A DNA stretch of 64,000 nucleotides from Sapria himalayana (lineage: Eukaryota; Streptophyta; Magnoliopsida; Malpighiales; Rafflesiaceae), in assembly GCA_029783825.1 (NCBI GenBank), contig JAREIK010001468.1, forward strand, positions 5,427,761-5,491,760. Reading direction: 5' to 3'. Position numbers and translations under genes: made by a program. The notes beneath the pieces are model-generated. The model ran no database searches. It had not been told where the DNA came from and saw only the letters and a list, made by a program, of their open reading frames with translations. Of the stretch, positions 11,512 to 25,309 are shown in pieces. Numbering within the stretch: the first letter of the stretch is position 1; each line of letters opens with the position of its first letter.

Positions 11512-13670
11512 AGTTTATTTAGATTACAAGTAATAATTGAGAAATGAAAATTCTGCAGGTAAAAATCAAAAGCAATTTTGCAGATTTAGTTTTTATTTAT
11601 CACTCTGTATTCATTTTTCTAAAAAATATATATTTAGTTAATTTTCTCATGTCATGGTAATATTATGAGTTTGTTTAATTTAATAGTTTGAATGAAAAAA
11701 ATATAAAAAAATGATATTTTACGTGACTTGTTTTCACAATTGAGTTGAATATTTGAAAAATCATTTTATAATTTCTTAATTGCTAAATGCTAACTCGTTG
11801 AAACTTAAGATCTAACATATATTTTATGAGTGTTGGGATAAATGTTTTAAAAATAGCTAACTAATATCAATGGAAAATACAAATTTTCAATCATAACTCT
11901 TAGATTGTCGAACTTTTTAATTAGCTTGCATAATTTTTTTATACATTAATTAATTAGCATAGTTTTTTTTGTTTTATTGTTTTAGATTTATTCAATTGAA
12001 CTTTATATTGATAAAATTGTGAAAATATACGTGTAGTCATTCATCAAATAAGTTATATCTTATTAAGTTATCATTTCTGTTAAGTTATCATTTCTTCTAA
12101 GTTTATCACTTTTACTAAGCTAATAGATTTTGTGTCCAACAATCTTGTTTTATTGTAGCTAAGTTATAAGTTGTCAAATCAAGCTTTGATTATAACTTTA
12201 AAATGATATAGAAAATATTTCAACAAGAGGTAATACAACCAAGAATAAAGGGTGTTTTAGCATGTAGATTATTGGTAGAGAGGTGTTTATAACTTCCTAA
12301 GTAATATGTGGATAATATTATGATCTCTAGCATGCAAATAAGTAAACTTATGCTCACGTTCATTATTTTTTGGTGGTCTCATATTTATTGTTGTATTTTG
12401 TTTCCCTCACAATGCTCACACTATTAATGTTTGTTAGCTCAATGTGAACAGCTTTCTTTTCTTTAATTGAATTCAGAGAGAACTCAATTGGTTATTGAAT
12501 CATGCAGGTTGAGAGATTTTCAAGTATATCTTTTAGTTCCAACTCTATTATGGCCATGATGTCATTATGGTTTCTACCACATCCTCCTTGTCTACAAAAA
12601 GACTAATATACTTGAAAAAGTTGATAATCAACTATGTGGTAGTCTCTTTTTAGGTAGTGAGTTACCAAATAATGGATATTGATTAGTCAATCTTAAAGAT
12701 GTTATCACCAAGGCCATTACAATGAACAAAGTTCTACATGTGGAAATATAAAGAGTGTTGCCATCCACCAATTGGATTTGCAATGATGTGTTTGGTGGTA
12801 GTATTTTAACTCATGTATTAAAGAGCTTTAGGTTATCAGTGATATGGGATTGTGCTTTGTCAAGGAGGATCAAGATACTATGTCTTCTCTTTAAATACTC
12901 TAAAGGTCAAAATAATTGGGGTTTGAACTTTTTTAGTAGTATAATGAATATTTCATTTCGTTGTTAAAATTTTGAAGTTATTCTTAGAACATGATATTGG
13001 TCATCCATGATATTTTATTTGTACTATAGTAGAATCCTAATTGCTTATTGATCTTCTTGTTCATGTAGAAAAGTTGCACAGCATGAGCAATGATAAATTG
13101 TAGCAATTGTTCATGTGCAATTGTTCTCTTATGAACTTAATTGTAGAAAAAAAAAGTAACACATCGATAGAAGTTTGAAAAAAATACTAGATCTATAGGT
13201 TGTAAAGATGATTCTTAATGTACCAATCTTATCCATGCCATAGTCACATAGTGCCTGCTATCCAATGAGATGGTGGAGATTAGGTATATATAGCTACTCT
13301 CGTACCATCAATATTAGCTGACCCACTCTCACCATGAATATTGATAGAATTTAATTTGTGACAATCCTGAAGCCTCTACAATTATTCATTCAAAAAATAA
13401 GTACATCTTTGATGGGGATTATTTATTTGGAAAAATTGTGCCCCTTCCTATTGAGTGGATTTTTTGTGATCGATAACTTCTTGTTCTGATATTACAAAAC
13501 CTAGGTGGACAACACCACTTGGAGCCAAGGAAAGTTTATCATATGATTTCACCTGGCATGAATAGATGTATTACTGGGCATAATATACTTAAGTTACTTC
13601 AATATTTTGGCATTGGAAAAGTAAGAATTGTCAATTGACATGTTGAATTCATGAATGGCCCTTGTGTAAG
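11512..13670. other. AT-rich intergenic DNA with an unrecognised remnant
   Basis: Mostly AT-rich. Near 12060-12120 a short unit like AAGTTATCATTTCT recurs. Between about 12460 and 13600 composition is less extreme and frames such as 12755-12967 (70 residues, with ALSRRIKILCLLFKYS) look like a decayed coding region, but I do not recognise the family. Confidence 0.35.
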
Positions 13671-13935
13671 ATAGAGGTGGCATGTGGCCTGAGGGGCTCG
13701 AGCACGACAGAAGGCATAACCCGATTGAGTCATGCTTGGTCCGACACAGCACAATCCAGAATCATGCCCAGACATTGGTCATGCCAGTCTGAGACATGGC
13801 TCGTGTCAGGCCAAGCCAAAGGTGGTTGGGCCTAGTGTTGGGCCAAGCATGACCCGTGTGCCTGACCCAGTAGCATGGTCGACCAACATGGTCGACCATT
13901 ATGTTGATGGTCTAACAAGTGGAATAAAGTGACTT
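13671..13935. mobile_element. hAT-family GC block, decayed
   Basis: Starts TAGAGGTGGCAT, close to the TAGAGGTGTCAA terminus, then runs through GGCCTGAGGGGCTCGAGCACGAC and CCGACACAGCAC-type words. CG pairs are mostly decayed. The right end is not definable; a few hundred bases of mixed sequence follow. Confidence 0.55.
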
Positions 13936-15139
13936 CTCACCTAATCACGTGTCGCCCCATTGTTCAGATATCAATCACCCTTCTTAGTAAAGAAAAATAA
14001 ATGAGCCCAAGACCCAACTCTTTATTATGTTGATGGCATGCTCCTTGCTACATGTAAGTGGGAATAAGAGAAAGGGATGAAGGTTGAACATTATCACTAG
14101 TAATGTATACCTTTTATGCTAGTGGCTAGTTGCTACTGTTGTGTTACTGTCTCCTAGATTGATAAATTGGGCTACATGTCAAACTCATAAAGCATGTAAG
14201 AAATTTACCAAACATTACTTGTTAAACTTAATTTGTTGTCACATATTATTATTGTATTTGGATACACAGTTTAAGTGGTGACTAGTGACTAACTACTAAA
14301 TTATAACACCTACTAAGTTGTCAATTAGACCCATCTTTTAATTATATAAATATATATGAAGGATTATTGTATTTTGTAATCTTATATACATCAAACCAAG
14401 TTATAAAATTATAGAAATAACTATGATATAAAAAATATGTTTCACTTGAAAAGAAATATATCATGAATTATGATTTTAGGAAGTAGTATTACCGTGGACA
14501 TGATAAGTATTCATTTCTAAAAAATAGATGATACAATCAAGAAAAAAAAAATTATTGGAAATTGATGAAGCCAATACAACTCAAAATTTCTTTCAGTCCA
14601 ATCTAAAGACAATAAGCCAACTAGGATGCAACATAGAAATTCATAGGGTTTGAAGAAGTCATTTATTGTCATTTAATCTTGAGATATATATGTAAATTGG
14701 CATATTGACTTCTATCAGATTATTCTTGATTACTTTACTAAATTTTAGTGAGTCTGAACTACTTTGATTGGGGAGCATCCCTACTTCATTAACCACTTAA
14801 TATAAAGTAAGTTTCTTCCAACATATCAATTAAAATCATGCCCTCATTCTTTGCTATTTTCTACCAAAGCCTCATGAATATTTCATTCTATTTTGAGTTG
14901 ACACAGTTGAATGAGTATGAAAGCTAACAACTTCTAAATGATCTATGTCATTATTGTCAAAGAATTCCTTAAAAAAGAATAATATTTAATACTTGTTATA
15001 TGACTTATTTTAATAAAAACAATATTTCTTCTTTATTTTTTAATTTATAATTTGAATTGATAATAATCTTGAATTAATTAATAAAGTTTATGATTTATAA
15101 ACATAACATGAAGAAAATCATGATAATAAGGTTATATAT
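13936..15139. other. AT-rich intergenic DNA
   Basis: No coding similarity, RNA gene or repeat border seen. It flanks the left LTR of the Tnt1-like element that begins at roughly 15140. Confidence 0.4.
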
Positions 15140-15218
15140 CACCTGTAATTAAATCTTGTACACAACAAAATAAACACAATAATACCCATACTAAAAAATA
15201 CACATAACACACTCTTTA
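15140..15218 (-). repeat. outer part of a split copia LTR
   Basis: The bases just left of the hAT element (AATACACATAACACACTCTTTA) match the intact partner LTR near 23560-23581 (AATACACAAAACACACTCTCTA). The LTR continues at 18207, after the hAT insertion. The far left border is only approximate. Confidence 0.6.
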
Positions 15219-18206
15219 TACACATGTTAAATGGGTCATGCCATTTTAGCATGGCCCAAATTTTGTGTCCTAGAAGAGCCAACATGTTGTACTCGACATG
15301 GTATTAAATGGGTTCTCATGCCTTGTTGTGCCAACACAAAATCATTTTGACTCGGCCTAGCACGACCTAATTGGCCTACAATTGGGTACTTTTACGTTAG
15401 ATCATTTTTGGGTCATGCTATGTCATGTAGTTTATGAGCAACTTAAATGCAAATTAAAATTTCTTGAAATTTTAATTTTATATTCATTAGAAATATTACA
15501 TATCAAAATAATATAATGAAAAAGTAAAATGTATTATAAATTTAAATGAATCAAATCAATAATTAAAATATATGTTTTATATTCGAATCAACTCAAAATA
15601 TCATATGAAAAAAAAATATTATCCAAAATAAGATATAAAATAAAGATAAGTAGAACTATATGAAAAAAGTATCATCACATGAGTCATTAGTTCGTATATA
15701 TAGTATGGTAATGAAGATATATATCATCATCATCATATATGATTCTATAAGTAGCATTGGTGATGACCTCAACATCTTTTTTGACCCATGAGTCATTATC
15801 TGCCAATAACTATATTAGTTTATTCTAAATGTTCAATCTTGAATCTTTCCAGTCATTAAAATATAAAAGTACTTTTATGATTTTTGGTCATAGTATTGAT
15901 CTCCTATCTAAAATCATATCGATAATTACAAAAAAATTAGACTTTGATACTACACTAGACACTAGAGCGATCTATTGATCAAGTGTCATCTTAAATAGCA
16001 CAAGAAAGGTAAATACATATGATTTTCATCAACTTAAAATATCCAAATTCTTATTATTATCATATGATATAATGGACTAGTAATTAGTATCTAAGCATTA
16101 AGACAAATCACTCCTATTGGAAGGAACACCATATTATTTGCTCCTAACTAGTTGAAATAAAAATTTATTATCTCAGAATATGCTGTTCATGTCTATACTT
16201 GGATCCTCGCTAATGATATCATACATACTATTGTAAAATATAAACATGATAGTTAATTTTACATGAATAAAACCTTTAGGTTTGTATGCTTGGTTCATGC
16301 TAATGAATATACATATCTTAATATGTTTTATACTTTCTATCTTAACCTTATTAGCTATAAAGGTATCCAAACAATATAGAGTTGAAATGGATGACTAATA
16401 TTTTAAATACATGATTTCCATCTTAATATTAATGACATTAAATTCAAGTTATCCTTTATACTTTCTAAATATGGTACTAATATTACATATGCATCTAACT
16501 ACAATGCAATTGATAAGAGTGTACACAGTATTATACATGTTCATTGTATCATAAAAAAAATCTTTAGGAATTTCATAAAAAAAATTTTTTGTATTCTAGT
16601 TTGAATCATCAATATTAAGTTCGTTACAATTCTTACTGACATATTTAGATATCATGTGCTGATAGTCAATATATAACTCTAACATCATGTATCTATAATT
16701 TTAATAGTGTCTCATATCCATTTTAATTTTTTTTTCTAGTGACATTGATAAACTAAGAGTATTAAACTCTTGTTGTTAATTAGGCATCCTTAGATATTTT
16801 ATAAATTTCTTGTTTTTTCTAATATTGGAAAAAAATAGATTTATTTCTTCCTTGTACTATTTGGTTAATTATGTGACACATATACCTAATGTGAAAATTT
16901 TTCCCAAACAACCTATCCTTAATAGTTCTTACAAACCTACTAATTATGACATAAATATTTGAAGCATTATCGAATATAATAATAAAAAAAATTATTTGGA
17001 ATGTTATATTCTTTAAAGATTCTCATCATACACTCAAAAATATGATCGTTATGAGGATAAAGAATATAAAGAAATTCTTTAATTTTTTTATTAAGTTTCT
17101 ACTTATAATCTACATAGTTGGACATGAAGCATGTAAATGATGCATCATCGCAACTAGTCCATATGTCGGATGTAATGGATATCAATCCACTATATTTTTA
17201 GAATTTATCAATTATTATTTATGTTTATAAATTATAATATTTTATAATATCATTTCTACTAGTGGACATAAGAATTTTGTAATAATCAGATTGGAAGTAT
17301 ATCTACATAATACTAACTATCCTATAGTCATATGAAAATTTAATAAAAAAACATATCATAGTAATCAATTTGGCAGTGCCTTCTTTCCTAAATGCATTGG
17401 GGTAAATGAATAAGATCAATGAAGTTGAAGTTAATTCAATTTTAAAATGCCTTTCACTAAGATGTGTTTGCATGTGATCTAATGCACCATATTTTTAATG
17501 CATTAATCGACATGTATCTAATGGTGTTTAGTGCTACATGTACTCCTAGATGTATATATTATTTAATAATATATACACTATAATATATATAATTTAGTTT
17601 TTAATAATAAAATTTTTATTTTTTATTATGTTAAAGTAAATACAGACTACTAAAGTTTACTTAATTTTAGGTTTTTAGGCCAATGGATTGAGACAATTGG
17701 AAAGAATTTAGTTTTGACCTCGAACATTTATGTCTTATTATCATTGTTATGTATATCTAGGTCAAAATCATTATTATTATGATCACTATTTATAATTTTT
17801 TTATTTTATTTATAATTCTAAATTTAATAAAATGTATACTTTTAATTTTTATAAATTATTAATTATTTATAATACAAATTGATAAATAAAAAATAAACGT
17901 GTATCATAACATCTTAACTTTAAGTCTCACTATGCTTGTGACTCACTATGCTTAATCAATAACTTTGCATGGTCTCACTATGATAAATAAAATGCTTGGT
18001 CATTGACTCACTATGCTTGTGGACCTCATGCCTGGCTTGACACGAGGCATAGTTGGCCTTGGTCTAGCATGACACGAGCCATGCCATAGGCTCACAAGAT
18101 TGTGGTCCAAGCATAGTTCTAGACCATGCAAAGCTGAGTTTGTCATGACCACCCCAAGCTATTCTTCATGCTTTGCCCTGAATGCCTAGCCCACTTGACA
18201 TCTTTC
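15219..18206 (-). mobile_element. long hAT element carrying a transposase pseudogene
   Basis: About 2988 bp. Left terminus TACACATGTTAA and right terminus TTGACATCTTTC are decayed forms of TAGAGGTGTCAA and its complement. Both ends are GC-rich blocks of the same type as in the short elements (15225-15420 and 17930-18206). Flanks ACTCTTTA and AGTCTCTA match 6 of 8. The undisturbed copy of the surrounding LTR reads ACTCTCTA at the same point, which confirms an 8-bp target duplication typical of hAT. The AT-rich middle carries the transposase remnant. This appears to be a formerly self-mobilising member of the family. Confidence 0.8.
15830..17200 (-). pseudogene. hAT transposase pseudogene, copy 1
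   Basis: Read right to left on the minus strand, 17150-17195 gives ISITSDIWTSCDDASFTC, the conserved hAT stretch usually seen as ISLTSDLWTSN. About 16990-17050 gives IFECMMRIFKEYNIPN, the next conserved piece. At 15830-15970 VSSVVSKSNFFVI followed by DMILDRRS and PKIIKVLLYFNDW matches the C-terminal dimerisation domain (compare VSTVASESAFS, then R-L-D-x-x-R-S-x-L). Stops and frameshifts interrupt the frame throughout, so no active protein is possible. Confidence 0.75.
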
Positions 18207-18853
18207 AGTCTCTATATAATCAAAAAGTAATCTTATAATCTATACTCATTGCACAAATTATAAACTAACAGTATTATACACACTCCACATTATATAAATA
18301 CTATTTTATGAAATTTGCATACACACATTACACAATCTATAATTTAACAAAAATTTATTCATTTGGATAGCATTGGATATATTAATATGGAACCCAATAT
18401 CCAAAGAGGAGAATATGAAAGAAAACATAATTAAGCTCTGAATATATATTATCAAACCTGGGCTAATGCGTAGCCGAGAAAGAGAAGAGGTGCGAATGAG
18501 GATCCACAACCAATTTTCTTCTTCAAAAAAACCTTATACCCAAATGAGAAATACACCCTCCACAAAATATTAAAAAATACAACACACCAAAGAAAAAAAT
18601 ATTCAGAAACAAAAAAAAACTACCAATCAGAATTACTCGTGTGGCTGTGCCCCTTTAAAAAAGTGAAAATGGTCCCATTGTCATTATTCTTTATGAAAAA
18701 AAAAATCAGAATGTGGGATTTTATCCCACATTCTTGGTCAACCATGCATCATGCTTTCAAAAAAAAACAAACAATAAAAAAGAGATTGGTTTATCCAGCT
18801 ATGAGTTTGGGAAAACTCAACAAATCTCCTATACTACCCTAGGTGGGGTGACA
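18207..18853 (-). repeat. 3' LTR of Tnt1-like copia, main part
   Basis: Aligns with 23580-24192 over about 620 bp with many indels. Shared pieces include ACAAATTATAAA, AATTTATTCATTTG and the end ...GGGTGACA against ...GAACTGACA. On the minus strand it therefore starts TGTCACCCC. The LTR was split at its other side by the hAT element at 15219-18206. Confidence 0.75.
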
Positions 18854-21800
18854 CATACAAGCATGCAACTTAAAAAATTAAACTTTGTCGATAATTATGA
18901 TTTATTGAACATATCAATGATATTTTTGTTCATATGTATATTTAAAGCAATATTAGTTTTTAATCTAATACATCACATATCCAATGATACTGCTCATCAA
19001 TGTGATTCGACCTATTATAAAAGGTTGAATTTATAGAGAGTTATATAGTATTATAATTATTGAATCATATAATGTACATATTATATCACGCATATTCGAA
19101 TCACTTAGATATTTTGATCCACAAAGTTTCTCTGCATGCTTTAGTAGTTGCAATGAACTCAACCACAATAATGGATAGTATTATGCACATATATTGCTTG
19201 AATTGCTAGAATACAATTCTTCCTCTAAATGTTATTAGATAATTCGAGGAGGATCTTATGTGAATATAAATCACTAATAATACTAGAATCATTGTATATA
19301 AGAAGTATGAGTTCTAACATACCCAAGTACAAAGATAGATGAGAAGTCCCCCATTAATATTTCAAGATAGATTTTTCACTATAGCCCAATAATATCTAGT
19401 CAAGTTCAATAGAAGTTGATTGACAATGATGACAACGTGTGCTAAATCCATTATAGACCAAACCATAGCATACATAACATTGCCAACTACTAAGGCATAG
19501 AGGACACGATTCACATATTTTTTTTCGTCATATTAATCTTGGGACTATGCTCATAACTCAGCTTAAAATATTTGGTTTAGTGAGTTATGATCGAATTAGC
19601 CTATCTCATGAAAAATACCTCAAGATATTTATCAATTTATCATTCTTGAAATAAGCTCATATGCCTAGAAGCACCAACTCATATGACAGTCATCCCTAAA
19701 ATATGTCTGACCGAGTCTAAGTTTTTCATAAAAATTACTTTTCCCAACTCTTCCTTAACCTTATGAATCTTTGCGCTATTATGGCCAATGATAAGCATGA
19801 TATCAGTGTATAATAAAAGTATAAGTCTATGATGACTCGACTAAACACTGATTAATACACAATAGTCACAAGATGTATCCTAAAAGTCATGAGACGTAAT
19901 GAATTTATAAAATTTTGTATACCACTACTTAGGAGGATGTTTAAGACCATACAAGCTCTTATTTAATTTATAAATAAGATATTCCTTCTCTTTTACAATG
20001 AATCTCTAAAGTTGATCCATGTAAAAAGACTCATGAATATCATCATATAGAAATATATTCTTCATATTGAGTTGATCAATTTTCTAACTTGAAGCTAACA
20101 ACCAAACTTAAATTTACTTGAATAAAGGGCACCTTCACTATGAAATAAAATATCATATCAAAATTGATTTCTTTCATTTTACTAAACCCTTTAACTACTA
20201 ACTGAGCCTTATAATCATCATAATAGGGTTTTAGCCTAAAAAGCCATCTATTTTTCAAAGCATACTTTTTTTTGATAGGAGTACCACAACATAAGTTTTG
20301 TTGACATGAAGAAACTCAAACTTTGTATGAAAAGCATAAGGTCATTCCTCTTTATTTTTAAGAGAGATGATATCCTAAAAAGTTCTAGGCTCACTTGCAT
20401 CCATGAGTAGTGCGTAATCACATAATCTAGAGGAAACATAGTGGTTCTTACATGGTCTTCTCAGTTTAGATTGAGATGTATCATCAACAACAACTAGGTC
20501 CTGCCTAGTTCAACTGAATTATGGTCCCTCACCTCCTAAAAAACATAGTCTAGGCTCAAAAATTTTAGGTATATAATATGTCTCAAAAATATCAAGTGTG
20601 TCCTAAATCTCAAATCATCATACAACTATTTAATTTTATCATCTTTTATCAGATTGATCTTTAAAAGGAACCAACACTAGATCTTTGCAAATAAAAAACT
20701 TGATAGAATCACTCTCTTTTCTACTCTTATGATTTCCATCCACTAAGTGATACTTCAAAAATATCACATTTTTTCTTCGAAAAAAATTCTTGGTAATTGG
20801 GACCTATAGTCTACATACGAACTCCTCACGCGCATAGCCAATGAAGATGTATGGATGTGCAATATCAAGTTTAGATTATTTATCTTTTGAGATATGAATA
20901 TAGTTATAGGCTTTGCAACCAAAAACTCAAATGTGATCATATGAGATATTTTCCCTATCTAGATATTATTGGAAACGTCTCCATCATGGGTAGAAATATG
21001 GCATATGTTGATTATATCAATAGTCATATGCATAACTTCTTCTCATTGTTTCTTAAGGAAGATATATGTGAGAAAGCATGCATCAAACTCCCTTTTCAAT
21101 AGTTTGATTCATTCTCTCAACAATTCCATTTTATTATAACAACATGGCTAATATTTTTTCATGTCTAATGCTATGTAATACACAATAGCTATCAAATTGA
21201 TCTTGATATTCCCTCCCATTATCAAAATGTATAGAGATCGATTTCTTACCGATCATTCTCAACTCTAGCATGAAAATCATGAATGATAAGAAAGACTTGA
21301 TCTTTCATTTTCGGTGAATATACCCATGAAATTCTAGGGTGTTCATCTAATATGAAAAAATAAAGTGTCCACTAGGTGTTCTACTCTACATGAAGCAGAC
21401 ATCAATATGAATAAGAGTGAGAATATTTTATCTCCTTGAGAAAGGATGAAAGTTAAAAAATGTTCTATGGTTTTTTTTATCCCTTGAGTCCAACAACTTG
21501 TCAAGAGAATATCCTTAGTCAAATATGGCAAGATTTTCCTTCTAGCTATAATTTGAAGTCCCTTCTCTTGAATTTGATAGAATCTCATGTGCCATAAATC
21601 AATATTTCTATTATGTTGAATAACATTAATATGATCTAGACACTCTTGCTTGAGTGGTATACAAATTACTCACATTCTTATCTCTCAAAATGACTAATGC
21701 ATCTTTGATCAGTTTTTGTCGACCATCACTAAAATTGACTGACATATCCTATGTCATTTAATATTCCAATAATCATTATATATGTTTACATGAATATCTA

Positions 21801-23519
21801 GTGTATGCCAGATATCTATATTTGTTGACAAATGTCTCCTTCACCTAAAATCTATGATGCCCCACTATATTCATCTTTACTATGCCATAATCACTTAGTA
21901 TATAACTTGTAAAGAAGTCAATGTGTAAGATAATATAAAATGATGCTCCTAAGTCAATAATCAAATCACCATCCTAATATACTTTATATGTGGAATTGTG
22001 ATTATTAACTAGCATCAAGTCACATTCAAAGGTGATATTGGTCTCTCACTTAAATTTATATCCTCTCAAGCATTTTGCTATAGTCTTTTCCAAGAATAAT
22101 AAATTTTTTTCATGTGTCATATCTTGTTACAATGGCAATAGTTGATTGTTTTTCTGCTATGTGACTTGCATTTCGAAAAGTGAGTTTTTTTGACAAGTTA
22201 TGTGTCCCTTTTGGTGATCATACTATGTCTCTCAGAGATGAGAATACTATGAAAAACTTCTCCCTTCTTATTTCTCCTTGATTTTTTGGATAATAAATTT
22301 TTTGAGACAATGTGCATTGAAATAACATCTCCATGTAGTGACATGCTTAGGAAAACCACAAAGTTATCTCAACTATCTTGAAGTGAGCTCAACATTAGAT
22401 AAGCTAGTGACTCATCTTTCAAGACCTTTTTCATAGATGAAAGCATATTCATCAATCCTTGAAAGATATTGATGTGTGTTGATACTAAACTATCATCCTT
22501 GAACTTCATGTTAACTAAATGTCTAATGATTAATGTTTAATTTCTAAATGTGTTTTTTTGAACATAAACTCTAATTCCTCACATAGTTTGTCTACCTTCA
22601 TTTCATCAACATGTTAATAAATATTATGAGTTAACCATTTGCAAATTATTGAGGCAACCCTCTAGAGCAAATCTTCCAATTATTCTTTACTAATTTTTTT
22701 AGGTTTCATCTACTTTCTCTTATGATCATACAATTATTTAACTATAAGATAGTCACGTATTCAATTTTTCCAAATAGAATAATTGGTCCCAATTAAATTT
22801 ATTATCATATAATGATTCTTCATGATAATAAATAATAATATAGACCACCAATAACCAACACAAACAAAAATGTTCCAAAAATAATCCAAATTCTAAAATT
22901 ACTATATTCATATTGAATGATTGGATATTAATATAATGATAACGAATAGATTAGATATCATCTTAATATCAACAATGAATATCCTCCTTTGTATATGTTT
23001 GGACACCACTTTTTGGGTAATATTTAAACATTACTTTAATACTAATTATTGGGAGCATGATATTTGTATTATGATTTATTTGAAACCATAAATATTGGAA
23101 ATAATAATTGGTTATATAAATAACCGAACCAAAAATTAAAATAACTCAAAAGCAATAAATATCAATATAACAATTCTGAAAAAATAAAAAAAAAATGTAA
23201 AACAAAGTCCAAGATATAACAATACTAAATCACCAATGTGCTCTAAAGACTTTTTCAAACATACATGAAGTCAGTAAAACACACAACACCCTAATATATG
23301 TCTTAGATTAAAATTATTTTTTTGGATATAAATCCAAGAAATTTGAAATCAAATATAAACAAGTAAACCTATATTTTGGGATAAATGCTTCAATTCATTT
23401 TTTTCATATTATTTTTTAAGTGATAGCGTTGGTTTGTGAGATTCATGACTTGGAATCAATAATATGGTTGTCTTGATTGCTAGACCAAAAAAAAAATTCT
23501 ATCATCAACTTTTCAAATC
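18854..23519 (-). mobile_element. Tnt1-like copia internal region, full order, degenerate
   Basis: Minus strand, right to left: gag about 22040-22740 (LCEELEFMFKKT, then KKVLKDESLAYLMLSSLQDS); integrase core near 21165-21225 (DNGREYQDQFDSYCVLHSIR); integrase C-terminus about 20640-20900 (HPYIFIGYAREEF); reverse transcriptase 19750-20260 (YKAQLVVKGFSKMKEINFD; the catalytic YVDD region reads LLYTDIMLIIGH); RNase H about 19130-19560. All copia domains are present in order but stops and shifts run throughout. It is the most complete retroelement in the window. Confidence 0.82.
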
Positions 23520-24192
23520 TTTAAATATTGTCCAAGCTCTAATTTCTCACACTGTGAAATACACAAAACACACTCTCTATAATCAAAAAAGTAGTCATAT
23601 GGTTTGCACCCACCACACAAATTATAAATTAACATTAATATATATAATGCATATTGTGTAGATACAATTTTATATAATTACACAAACACAGACACACACA
23701 CACGCACTGTATAAACTATAAACAAGCATTATATTTATTCATTTGAACAATAGAATCCAATGTATCAATAAGAGAATATGAAAAAAAAAACTTATCTACA
23801 AATATATAAAATTTCATATGAATTATTGGGTAAAAGAAAGAGAAAAAAGAAGAGGTGAAGGAGCCACAATCACATTTCTTCTTCAAAAATCCCTCCTTCC
23901 CAATGGGGAAAAAACACACCATGCAGAAAACCAAAGAATACAGCATATAAAAAAAATGCTCTTCTATAACACAAAAAACAACAATTCCAATGCAATTTTT
24001 TTTGTTTAAAAGTGATTTTGACGGGCCATACCCTTTTTCAAGAGGGCACCATAATCTCATCTTCACAATTTTTTTTTGAAAAAATTACAACGTAAAATTT
24101 TATCTCACATTCATGGTCTACCATGCTCAACACTTTCAAAAAAACAAACAATAAAAAAGACACTTATCTATCCAAATTGGGTAGAACTGACA
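23520..24192 (-). repeat. 5' LTR of Tnt1-like copia
   Basis: Partner of the split LTR at 15140-15218 plus 18207-18853. It contains the undisturbed sequence CACACTCTCTATAATC at the point where the other LTR is interrupted by the hAT insertion. The left border is approximate, because no clear primer-binding site was seen next to it. Confidence 0.7.
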
Positions 24193-25300
24193 CACACACA
24201 CACACATATAATATAAAATAAGAAAATGAAAATAAACAAAAAAAATGATTTAAAAAAATTTGTATTTCGGAGATTTGTATTTTGGTGCGCTAAACACAAA
24301 ATATTTGTATTTTGGTGTATTAAACTCATAATTTTTTATAATTAAAAAAATATATATTAAACTCTAAAATAATTATGTTTTGTTACTTTATAATTAATCA
24401 ATCTGATTTTGCTTTCCGAAACTTATAAAAAAAAACTGATTTAATTAATTAAGAAATCACCTTTATGAACCGAGAAATCATATTTTCAAATTTATAAATC
24501 ATAATTTTCAAAACTTGATAGATGGTTATAAAAATTAACATAGAGGCAGTGCCTCTACATTACCAAAAATGATTCCTTATCTGTAGTCACCAATTACATA
24601 TTTTGTTAATACAAAAAATAATTGTATATATACACATATAAAGACATATAAAAACACATATATAACTATCTATATGTATTATTGTGTGTGTGTGTGTTCA
24701 TGTTTATATGTGTATATATATATATATATGTATGTGTGTTTGTATATGTATAGATATATGTGTGTTTGTATATGTATAGATATATGTGTGTGTGTATTTG
24801 TATGTTTATATGTGTATATATATATATGTATGTTTCGGTGTGTATATGTTTATATGTTTGTATATTTATATACATATTTATATGCATATACATATAAACA
24901 CACACACACAAACATGCAGACATACATATATATATTTATACATATAAACATATATGTGTGTGTGTGTTTCTTTATATGTATATATATACACATATAAATA
25001 AACAAACATACAAACATATATGTATATATAGATACATGTGTCTGTGTGTGTGTGTTTATATGTTTATATGTCTACGCAAACATTTAAACAATATTAATTG
25101 TTGAAGTCTTTCAAAGCATCATTTGCAGAGAAACAATATTAATCGTTGATTTCATGATCAACCAAATATAATTTTTCAACTTTTTATGTCATATCCTATA
25201 TTAACTTTTGTATTCGTGAGATAAAAATTTTCACCTTCCTCCAAGAATTTTGAATGAAATTGCTTTGTTCGTGATCTATTTCTTGACAAAGAAAAAATGA
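24193..25300. repeat. AT-rich DNA with a large TATATG/TGTGTG microsatellite
   Basis: From about 24630 to 25075 the sequence alternates purine and pyrimidine almost without break (TATATATG, TGTGTGTG, ACATATAAACACACAC). Open frames over it (24666-24923 and 24674-24997) are repeat translations, rich in Y, I, H, T or C, V, and are not genes. The remainder is featureless AT-rich sequence. Confidence 0.8.
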
Positions 25301-25309
25301 TTACTAATT

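Noticed and set aside
12460..13600. A decayed host gene or LINE
   Set aside because: Composition hints at former coding sequence, but no conserved motif could be named and frames are short, so no function is claimed.
24666..24997. Open frames rich in Y/I/H/T and in C/V/Y
   Set aside because: Both are readings of the TATATG/TGTGTG microsatellite on opposite strands.
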